Of a stretch of 64,000 nt of DNA, positions 53,347 through 63,000 are shown in pieces. Below the pieces are notes generated by a model, which did not search any database, was not told the origin of the DNA, and worked only from the letters and a program-made list of their open reading frames with translations. Each line of letters begins with the position of its first letter. Within the stretch, counting starts at the first letter, position 1. Origin of the DNA: Symbiodinium natans. Its lineage: Eukaryota > Sar > Dinophyceae > Suessiales > Symbiodiniaceae. A program made the translations under genes and the position numbers. The stretch spans positions 186,001 through 250,000 of the forward strand of contig CAJNDS010002560.1 of assembly GCA_905221605.1 (NCBI GenBank), read 5' to 3'.

Positions 53347-54291
53347 GTGGTGAGAACCCGAAGACATGCACAAATCCAAGCTAATCATACGCCCCAAGCA
53401 GACATTGAATGCAAGCCGACAATGCCCAATCATAATATCAAGAGGTGGCAATCTCTGGAACTGATTGGAACTGTAGTGGCCGGGCACGCAGAAGTGAACA
53501 AGCTGCCCAGACAAAACAGCGTAAGACCGAAGACTAGTCCCTTCCCCCTACTACTAACCCCCCCCCCCCCCCCCCCTACCCCCCCAAAAATAAATGCCCC
53601 CATTGTAGCTCGTATTTCAAACCTTGAGGTGCAACATGCTCAGTGGTTGCCAACTGCGGAAATCCAGAGATTCTATGACCTGCCGACGCAAGGCTTCTGG
53701 CAGAACATCGAAGGTTGGCACGCTGACCGCCAGCGGCAATGTCCAGATCCTTTGATGTGTGACCACTTGAAGCCTTCCGACGGCATCACGTCGACGGTCC
53801 TTGAGGAGTTGCTGCGCAGCTGTCAGCCCGCATTGCGCCGGCAGCTGCAGCTGAACGGTAACCGATACACCCAACTTGACCTCACACACTCTGGGCGACC
53901 TTGGCATCGCATCATCGCAGGCCACTCTGAGATGGAGCACATCGTTGGCCCTGGCATAACACACTTCGCCGTAGCTGCAGACCCTCGCAGACTAAACCCG
54001 TTCCACGGGGAAGCTGCCATATATTGGGTCGCACGCCGGGTGGACCAGAGCCTTTGCGCCTTCAGCTGCATGAAGCGCACTCACGACACCTGGAAGAAGA
54101 GCAGAACCAAACAGGACGAAACCATGGCTTTTCGCCTTGCAACCGGCTGGCAAGTGGCCAAGCGTTGGGAAGGTGGCTTGCCATGCGTGTTCGTGAACTT
54201 GATCCAGGCGGTGTCGTGCAAAGTGCACCAATTCCATGCGGGCGCCTCTTTTCCCTGTCAGCCACCTACTCAACCCTTACTGAGCCCCTAA
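53347..54291 (+). CDS. Hypothetical protein with poly-proline stretch
   Basis: 314-codon frame. Residues about 70-80 are a proline run encoded by a C tract (53559-53585) that may be intronic. After it the frame reads WLPTAEIQRFYDLPTQGFWQ, RPWHRIIAGHSEMEHIVGPG, GEAAIYWVARRVDQSLCAFS, a consistent globular composition. No known motif. The last residues run into CCCTTACTGAGCCC and an intron probably begins before the stop. Confidence 0.4.
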   Translation: MVRTRRHAQIQANHTPQADIECKPTMPNHNIKRWQSLELIGTVVAGHAEVNKLPRQNSVRPKTSPFPLLLTPPPPPPTPPKINAPIVARISNLEVQHAQWLPTAEIQRFYDLPTQGFWQNIEGWHADRQRQCPDPLMCDHLKPSDGITSTVLEELLRSCQPALRRQLQLNGNRYTQLDLTHSGRPWHRIIAGHSEMEHIVGPGITHFAVAADPRRLNPFHGEAAIYWVARRVDQSLCAFSCMKRTHDTWKKSRTKQDETMAFRLATGWQVAKRWEGGLPCVFVNLIQAVSCKVHQFHAGASFPCQPPTQPLLSP

Positions 54292-54308
54292 CCCGGATCT
54301 TCTGCCAG

Positions 54309-54364
54309 GCGTTCAAGGAGAGTTGCAACGTGGGCGAAGAGGAACCTTACGCCCTTGCATTCTG
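54309..54364 (+). CDS. Putative terminal exon
   Basis: After TTCTGCCAG the frame reads AFKESCNVGEEEPYALAF and stop. It probably ends the gene of 53347. Confidence 0.4.
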
Positions 54365-54548
54365 AAAGGTATGGTTTCGGGTTGGGCGTTTTTGGTGTTT
54401 AATACTTCACAGGTTTCGGGGTCTAAGTTAGGGAGGGTACAGGTTCTCCCCGATCTCAAAGTGGTTTAAGGTTTAGATACCGGCAAGTATCTGAATCTCG
54501 GAGTAGTGGCTAGTCTTTGATAGACCAAGAGCCGCAAATCCCCTAAAG

Positions 54549-54796
54549 CAGCAAGCAGCGAGGACTTCGTGCCGCCAGGCTCTAACGGCTACGATGCGTG
54601 GACACTGTCGGAGGAGACTGAGCGCAAGTTTCGTGACTGGCTGCAAGTCGGGCGACCTTGCCAGGAGCTGCCTTCCCCCACTTTCTTGTGTGACATGTGC
54701 ACAGGCGTGAACTGCAAAGGAAAGCATGCGGCACATGTAAGGAAAGCGAAGGCCAAGACCCGAAACCCATGTCACGAAAGGAGGGTGCCTGTCTGA
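54549..54796 (+). CDS. Hypothetical protein with Cys/His cluster
   Basis: Reads FVPPGSNGYDAWTLSEETER, KFRDWLQVGRPCQELPSP, FLCDMCTGVNCKGKHAAHVR. The C-x2-C-x4-C-x3-H spacing could bind zinc. Ends at a stop at 54796. Family not recognised. Confidence 0.4.
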
Positions 54797-54960
54797 GGCC
54801 ACACTGTCGGGACATCACCTGTGTTCACTGTGCATGAGTATGGATGTGTCAGGCTATCAGCCCCCACAGGCCCACCACTCACTATCGTGGTCCTTGCCTT
54901 CTTCTTGTCATGCCTCCCGTGGAAGCAGCCCTAAAACCCTAAACCCTAAATCCTGAACAG

Positions 54961-55082
54961 GAGCTGACGACGCTGAGGAGATCGGTCACTAGCCCGGAGC
55001 TACAGCAGGTGGTGGAGGAAGCCATGCAGGACTGCGATGGGGACCTTCCTGATTCAGCAAGATCCACAAGGCTGCAGCAGGG
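54961..55082 (+). CDS. Putative exon, unidentified
   Basis: After CTGAACAG the frame reads ELTTLRRSVTSPELQQVVEE then AMQDCDGDLPDSARSTRLQ. CCCTAAA units precede, a poly-G tract follows. Confidence 0.4.
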
Positions 55083-55204
55083 GGGGGGGGGGGGGGGGGG
55101 TTCGGTGGTACAGGCTAGGGTGTTGCGGGTGTTCTGGGGCGTATAGGGCGCTTTCCGGTTGATCTACTTCAACCTTAAACTCCTGAACCCATTAACTTGC
55201 GAGG

Positions 55205-55272
55205 CGGAGCCCCGGGCTCAGGCCGCTGTGGTGGCAGCTTCTCAAGGATGTGCTGCAGGACCCTGATGCGTC
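55205..55272 (+). CDS. Putative exon interrupted by an element
   Basis: Reads PLWWQLLKDVLQDPDASAW and then meets the left end of a TTGGAGGTTCA element at 55275. Unidentified. Confidence 0.33.
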
Positions 55273-55274
55273 TG

Positions 55275-55387
55275 CTTGGAGGTTGAGTGGGCTAGTGAGG
55301 AATAGGGTTACAAGTACCTTCAACGCGGTTGCAAGTATAGCTCCCCCTACTTATGAACCGACTTGCAGCTACCCATGAACCTCCAAG
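55275..55387. mobile_element. TTGGAGGTTCA element, copy 3
   Basis: Left end CTTGGAGGTTGAGTGGGCTA, right end TAGCTACCCATGAACCTCCA then AG. Inner blocks (AAGTATAGCTCCCCCTACTT) recall other copies. Confidence 0.65.
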
Positions 55388-55525
55388 TAGGGTTCTCCTG
55401 GGTAGCTCTATAAGTTATACTGGCTCCTAGTTATATTATAAAGTCCGCATATCATCCATAGAGGCTTTCTACTCCTGGCTCCCTAGATTTTCCAGATTTT
55501 TTGGGTACCCTCAAGTCCTGGTAGA

Positions 55526-56275
55526 ATGAAGGCTGTGCTGAAGAGGGTAAGCCGTAGCCGTGCTGGACATTTAAACTCCCTGCAGGAAACGACAAAATCG
55601 CGGATGCTGTGGCAACTGGATCCGTCAAGGAACCCTGCTGCTGAAGGCGAGTATTCGCAGTATCTGCAGTGGCACAAGGCCAGCGAAACTCTCTTTGCGC
55701 ATGAAGCCATCAGTGACCACTTCATCCATGGGCGCCACGAGGGAGTTTCGGTAGCAACAACAATCCAACAGATCGTGGACGGCGTCGTCAGAGGCGAGGA
55801 CTTCCCTGCTTCTTGCTCTCTCTTGAGAAAGCGATGGTCCGTTTAGATTTTAATTGCTTTGCCCCAGAAAGGCACCATTTGGTAGGGAACTGACCAGGAA
55901 CTGACCAGGTGTCTTTTCAAGAGTTTCTGCCCCTACTGCATACAGAGCTGAGCAACCCTAGCTGTTCGAGCTCCAGTCGCATCCCTACACTTTGGAGCTC
56001 TAGCCAGGGAGCCCGTAATTGCTAAGGCATTGGTGGCCATCTCTTGGCGAGGCAACTTGCACATCATCTGCGGAAACCGTCGGTTGTATGCGTTCAAGGA
56101 GGCCTCAAGAAGAACTGGACGTGAGATTTGGTTCAAAGCCATTGTACATGATTTTCCAAGGCTCACAAGCATTCCCGACGAACATTTGCGGTGGGCGTTC
56201 AAGATCAAAGCAGTGGCGGCCATGAACACCGATAATTTTGGCATGGCTGCTCGGATGCGCGGTGCGAGAGGTTGA
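55526..56275 (+). CDS. ParB-like (N-terminal domain) protein, two exons
   Basis: Exons 55526-55807 and 56027-56275, giving 176 residues. The intron (55808-56026) starts GCTTCTTG and ends GCTAAG, phase 0. The spliced frame reads ISDHFIHGRHEGVSVATTIQ, IVDGVVRGEDFPALVAISWR, LHIICGNRRLYAFKE, IWFKAIVHDFP. The Gly-Asn-Arg-Arg-Leu motif and preceding pattern are typical of ParB/sulfiredoxin-like folds. Small proteins of this kind are numerous in dinoflagellates and other algae, where their role is not known to me; bacterial relatives bind DNA and hydrolyse CTP. The true start could be further upstream; ATG at 55526 is the first in frame. Confidence 0.65.
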
Positions 56276-56674
56276 GAAAAGGCAGCCCATGGTAAAGTTG
56301 ATGAGTTGATGACATCAGGGCGGCTCAAACGGAGAGCTGCGCCACTGATTTAGGTGTTTAGGGTTTAGGGTTGGCTCTGTTTGGGCACCCCTGAAACCTG
56401 CAACCCTAAGCCCCCAGAGCCCGCCAAAAAACACCTAACCCCCCTAGCCCAACCGTCCCCCCGTCGCAAACTCCTTAACCCAATGAACCTTACCCCTTTC
56501 CCTAGCAGAAGACACAGAGTCCTTCCACTGTAGCCCTAGATTCCCTTCAAACCCCCGATCCCATAACCCCTACACTCAGCCCTTAGCTGCAACCTTAAGC
56601 CGTAAGCCCTAAACACCAAACCCGGAGCCCTAAACCCTGAGCCTTACTCCCTCAACCCTAAGCCCGAAACCCTC

Positions 56675-56756
56675 CAGGGCTCACTTCTGGACGTGGGTGC
56701 CTTGGGATCCCCGGTGCTCTCCGGCGCGCTCAGGGGCTTTCAGGCCAGGGCGTAGA
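56675..56756 (+). CDS. Putative terminal exon
   Basis: After CCCTCCAG the frame reads GSLLDVGALGSPVLSGALRG then FQARA and stop. CCCTAAG repeats precede, GGGTTTGGGG follows. Gene unknown; the methionine-salvage gene starts 344 bases on. Confidence 0.38.
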
Positions 56757-57099
56757 GAGCAAGGGGGCGGGGGTTTGGGGTTGAGGGTTGGGGGTTTACG
56801 GTTTGTAGGGTTTGTAGGGTTTTGCAGTGTTTGTAGGGTTTCCGGGAGGCGGTGGGTGGGGGGGGGGGGGACAACGCTGCTATGGCTTTGGGGTTTGCAA
56901 GTTTTCCGCTGATTGCTGTGACCACGCCCAGTGGCAGACAATGGAGTAGTGCCTTCCAGTCTGCCTGACGCAGAAACGCTGAGCTCTCATAACCCACCCG
57001 AAGATTGATGCGAGTTGCTTTTTTCAAGTGCTTGATGGTGCGTGACGCAGCTTTGACAAAGTCAAGCAATTTTAATTTTTGCTTCTAGGTTTTAAACCC

Positions 57100-60000
57100 A
57101 TGGTGCTGGCAGAGAATGGGGATGCGCCCGGCATAGAGGCGTGGTACATGGCTGCTTGGCAGAGTTTGAGGGCTCGTCAGCAGTGTGCACTGCCTAGGCC
57201 ACGGCATGAAGTATTTTGCATGTAGGAGTGGCCTACCCCGCACTGTGATTCGACTGCGAGGACTTGACGACTCCTACGACCCTAAACCCTAAACCCCAAA
57301 CCCCAAACCCCAAACCCCAAACCCCAAACCCCAAACCCCAAACCCTAAACCCTAAACCCTTCGTGTCGAAATTGCTACCCAGGCTGCGGAGGTGAAAGAC
57401 CAGACGGCGGAGAATCGCCGCACCCCGAACAAGCCGGTGCCACCGGCTGCGCTGGCGGACCTGGGTGTGCTGGCCTATCACCTGCCACCAACAGGCCTTT
57501 GAGGGTTTAGGGTTTAGGGTTTAGGGTTTAGGGTTCAGGGTTTAGGGTTTAGGGGCTTCGGGGGGGTTCTGGGGGTTTGACGGCCTGAGGAGGCCCATGG
57601 GATTTTATTTTAACGTCCAATGTCGGAATCTTTTTCGTAAGGTTTAGAGAGCCCGGAGCAGCACGAATATCGCATGAAGCTGACAAGTCTCGACACACTG
57701 AAAGCCCCAAGAACACACACCCCCAAAGCCCCCCGAAGCCCTATCCAGTCAGGCGACTATCCGCCCAAGGCAGTGCCCTGGGAGCCAAAGAGCGGAATCC
57801 AGGACACAGGGAAGGGGGAAGGAGTTAGGGTTTAGAATAGGGCTTCTGAGGCCCTAGGGGCTTACAAGGGACTCAAGGGACTCATGGGGTTTACAGGGTT
57901 TGAGGCTTACAGGGCTCCGATACTTGCTTAAGGGCTCTGGGGCGTTCCGCGCACCTTTGCACCAACCAAGCCGCAATCCTCCATGCGCAGCGATTGCTGG
58001 GCCTTGCTGTGCAGGATCCGAAGCTGAAGCTGATCCGGGATGCAAGGGGCTACAACTATGCGGACATCATCACGTGCTCCGAGGCCGTGTAGGGTTTAGG
58101 CAGTTTAGGGCTTACGGCTTAGGGTTTAGGGCGCGGTCATCACAAGCTTCTCCTGCCTCTTGGAAGAGGAGTGCCTTCCTGACTACCACAAGAAAGAAGA
58201 GGAAGGAGAAAACGAAGTAGAGAAAAATGCCGGCCCAGAGGAGGATTAAAGCAGCCACCTCCCGCCCCCTTGTACAGTCAGCGGCATTGGGGCTGCCGTC
58301 ACCACTGGTAGCGTCGGGCAGAAAGAATTAGCAATTCGCCGAGTCGCATGCAGTCGTTCCCATCAGCGTTCTTTTCCCCTGAGTCCAAGACAACAGGAGT
58401 GCCTTCCTGACTACCACAACAAGCTCAAAGCCTTCTTCGAGGAGCACATCCACTCTGACGAGGAGTGGGGATGTGTAAGAAGGAACTTAGGAATGTGCGT
58501 CTGCCCGGTAGCAGGTGGCAGTTGACAAGTGGGGGCAAGGCCTTTTTTAAGCAGTTCCCACTATGGCAGACCAGCAGAGGCGCCCTCAGAGTCTTGCTGC
58601 CTTGGGGCGTAGGAAGTGCGCTACATCCTGAAGGGCAGTGGGTACTTCGATGTCCGTGACGGCCAGGCTGGGCTGTCAAAAAAAGCTGGGAATGGCATGC
58701 ATGGTTTAGGGTTTGGGGTTTATGTAGGGTTTAGGAGTTTAGGGTTTAGGGTTTATTTAGGGTTTAGGGTTTGGGGTTTAGGGTTTGGGGTTAGATGGCT
58801 GTACCTGTACCTGTGATCCCAAGCATTCGGACTCAGCCAGGATCAGTGGATCCGCTTGCAGCTCAACGAGGGGGACTTGATCGTCCTTCCGGAGGGTATC
58901 TACCACAGGCCGGACGCTTCCTGATCCCCCCCAACCCTAAACCCTAAACCCTGATCCCCCCCCCCCCCCCGGCTCCCCGGCTCCTGAAAGCTCACGGTTT
59001 TGACAACTAGCGGCTTGTGGTTTGTTGTGGAGTTGCTGGGGCGGGGGAGAGAGGGGAGATGTTGACTTGAGTGCCCGCGGAGCTGCTTCATTTCTTCATT
59101 TTTGGGGTGCATGCCCTGCCAGGTTTACCATGGACTCCAAGAACTTCACCCAGGCAATGCGCCGTGGCCTCAGCATCTCTTCCTCGCAGGCTTCGCACAT
59201 CTGAGAACCGGCTCGGCATTCTGAGGCCTTGATTTTAGCCCGAAATAAAACGGAATTACGCAAATTCAAATTGAGAGAGCACCCCCTATTGCCCGGTTGA
59301 ACTTATCAGAATCTACACATCGAGGCATCAACTGCCCGTAAAAACCCTGGGATAGCAAGAGCCAACCCACCCACCCACCCCTTCCCCAACAAAAATGATC
59401 CTACAGACCCAACAATCCACTCAGTCCTAAGTCGTAAAAAAAGCGAGAGATGCCCGAACTCCTCCCTTAAGATGGCAGCTCCCAGGCCTCTTCAAAGGCG
59501 CCCCTTGGTCCTGATTTCGGAGACTATAGATTGTCCTTCTGACTAAGCGGGGTTACCCCATGAACTCTGTCAGGGTCTAGGGCCTAGGGTTTAGGGTTTA
59601 GGGTGGGTAACGAAACCCTGCAAGGAAACTCATGATGAGAGGGCACCTATCAGGGGACCGTCTGTTGGAAGAGAGGGCTTTTTTGGCAAAGTTGGGTGAT
59701 CGTCAGAAAGCCCGTGGGGGGGGGGGGGGTGGGGGTGCAGGGAAAAACAGGGGGAACTAGGGAAGGGAACACGGGGGATTTGGTCCTAAATTGTGTGTGC
59801 GGTTAGTCAGGCCTTGGGGCGTTCGTGTGCCCCCAGCTGAGGTGCCGGTGTGGACTCCCATCAACCGACCGGCCGACACCCACTTGTCCCGGGAGCGAGC
59901 CGTGGCTTCAAACTCCCCATCTTCGGCGTAGGTGCTTTGATGTTGTGCGTGTAGGTTCTTGTGGTGTTTTTGTGTTTTCGGTCAGTCAGCCAGTCAGTCA

Positions 60001-63000
60001 GTTGGCCAGTCCATCATCCGGTCTTGAACTTAGCCAGACAGTCAGTCAGTCGGTCCGTCTTCTGGCCTTGAACATGCCGCCCCCCCCTCCCAGCCCGCGC
60101 CACTAAAGCAAAACTAAGCCCAAAGGAACGGTTGCCCGCAAAGCCAGCCAAGCAATGCCCGATATTTTTGCAAGTGGGGCCGGAGGGGCTAAATCATACG
60201 ATGCCCGTATTGAAGCAACTCCTGCCCCCCCCCCCCCCGTCCCCTCCAGCCATCGAAACAAAGCCAAGCCAAAGGCACAGCATGTTTGATGTCAGCATCA
60301 GGGCTGACATCCAAAGGTCTTTCGGAAGCCGAGCCGACATCAACTCGTTAATGATGGACCCTAAACCCTAAACCCTATATCCTAAACCCTAAGCCCTAAA
60401 CCCACGACTGGCCTCCCAAGGCTACGTGGCCCGCTTCGGCCAGCTTGCTGAGGAGCAGAAGTTGAGATCGGCGATTGTGTCCCTTGGCAGGAGTTCCATT
60501 AAGGAAGCATCCGGTGAGAGCAGCTTCACTTGGGTGGTCGTCAGAATTATGGCCCCTTTTGGGGCCCTAATATAATACGGCACCTAATAATTAGGGTCCA
60601 AAAGGGGCCCTAAATGGCACGCGACACACAGGTCGGGCAAGGAATCCCCACCGTAGAAGCAAATCTGGTTACCTTAAACCCTAAACCCTAAACCCTAAAC
60701 CCTAAACCCTAAACCCTAAACCCTGCGTGGGTTTCTGTTCCGAATCCTGTTCTTGGTTGGCTTGCCGAAGCAGAAGAGCAGCGCGCGTCCTTGGATCTGG
60801 CCCTCTGTTAGGGGCACCCGTTTTTTTGACAATGTTCTCAAGTAGCAGTTGCTTCTCAGTCTCAGGGTTGTGTTTGCGAGTAGAACTCTCTGCCGCTCCA
60901 CGTGAACTGGAGGACTTGCTGTAGGAGTCTTGGCACAAACACGAATGCCATGCCCCCAGCCTGAAGCCCAGAAAGGGGGACAGTTGACATCAGACATGGG
61001 CCAGAAACCTAAAAGATCAATGAATCTATCCCCTGATTCATAATCCTGTACCCTGAACCCTAAACTCCTAAACCCCTAAACCCAGATTGCCGAGCTAAGG
61101 GCCTGCCTGAAGAGCTTCTTTCAGCAGGGCTGGTGCCTGGGCTCCTCAGGCACGGGCCCGAAACATTCATTGGGTTTCGTAGGGTTCGAAGGTTAGGGTT
61201 TAGGGTTTAGGATTTAGGGTTTAGGGTTTAGGGTTTAGGGTTTAGGGTTTAGGGTTCAGGGTTCAGGGTTTATCGTTTAGGGTATGAGCGTTGAGGCAGG
61301 ATCATGTAGGACACAATACAGGTTTACGGGGTCCAGGGTGCATAGAGTTTAGGATCTTTCGGGTCACTTCGCGCTTCGAAGACTTCTGTCTGCTCCGTCA
61401 TTCGATCTTTCCATAGAGGGCTCCGAGAAAGCGTTGTCCTCTTGGCGGAACATGGCAGGAATTGCAAGAAACTTTGCCCTACACGCCCTAATCAAGGCCA
61501 ATACATTTATATAGTATCATGACCCCCAAAACCCTGTTCTAATTATTAAGGCCCCTGTTTTACACGCCCTAGTTGGGCCCCAAACCTCTTTGGAGGCGCC
61601 ATGGCCGCCCGAGTGGGCAGCGGCGCTCACGCGCCAGTGCTGGCCACGCCAAGCGGAGTTCCCAAAGAGCTTCTGGCAGAGGAGGCCTGAGTTTTTGAGG
61701 GTGTTGGCATGTTTTGGCTTTGGGGCTTCAGGCGGCCCAGCGCCACGAGTGCCATGTGATTCCTGTTGCAGTGGTTGATGGAGAACTTCTGTGCTGGACT
61801 CAGCAAACACTCGTTGGAGCATGCCCTTGAACCCTCCCCCTCGAAACCCTGTGCCCATCCGCCTCTCGTCTTTTGTAGGATCTCTTCCTGCTCGCCGGCC
61901 CTGGCGGCGGCAGCGAGCAACTGAAGGAGCCCACGAAGCCTCTGAAGGCCGATTCAAGACTTGAGGGTCTTTAAAGGGGGTGTTGCTGTTTGTATCTTAA
62001 ATTATATGTATTTTTATACAAAATAAATAAATTTAAATTAGAGATCTCGGGTTGTGTGCAGGGGGCCGTCTGACAAGTGCCCAGGTCTCGGACAGCGCGC
62101 AGGTCTTCTCGGCCATCTTCGAGAAGAGGCTCACGGCCCGAAGATTCAAGCCCCAAATCCCGAGGCTCCCAAGCTCCCAAAACCGGGAGGGAAGAATGGC
62201 GTCACTGGCTTCTTTGCACCATTACGTGCCGCCATCCGATGGCTGTACTTTACTTGGGTGGAGGCAGGCGGTCAAACTGATCAAACATCACGTGTTGATG
62301 GGCCAAAGACGCTAAAGAAAGGGCGGGGCGGAGGCGCCTCAGAGCAAGAAGCGGGAATGTGGCAAGGCCATCGGGGCCAGCAGGGGTGGGCGGCACGGGT
62401 AAACCTAAAGCAGATGCCAAGGCCATGAAGCCCCTATGAAGTCCTACATCAAAACCCTCAGGCCGAAAAAACAAACACCGAACCCCTAAAGACTGTTTGA
62501 CAACACAGCAACAACGCAAAACAACAAAAACCAACAACTGAAGATATCACCTTCCAAACAGTCAACAAGAAGGAAAGCTCTCAGGGCCCCCGGCCCCCCC
62601 GCCTCTCCCCCCAAGAAGCACAAGGAAAACAAACAGACCAGGCAGTTCCTCCGCCTTGAACCTAAGCCCTACACCGCAAACCCTAGAACCCTAGAACCCG
62701 AAATTCCTAAAACCCTAAAACCCTAAAACCCTAAAACCCTAAAACCCTAAAACCCTAACCCCCTAAAACCCTAAAGCCCTAAAACCCTAAAACCCTATTC
62801 CAACAGCAGCGCTTCCAGGGCCGATGTGGGGGCCGTCTGCCACATCCACTCCGTGGCCTCGGTTCTCGCGGCTGCCGATGCGGGCGAGGACTGGTTTAGG
62901 GTTGAGGGTTGAGGGTTTGAGGGTCTTTAGGGTTTGAGGAATTGAGGGTTTGTGGGTTTGAGGGTTCCAGGGTTTTAAGGGTGTAGGGAGTTGGAGGGCT

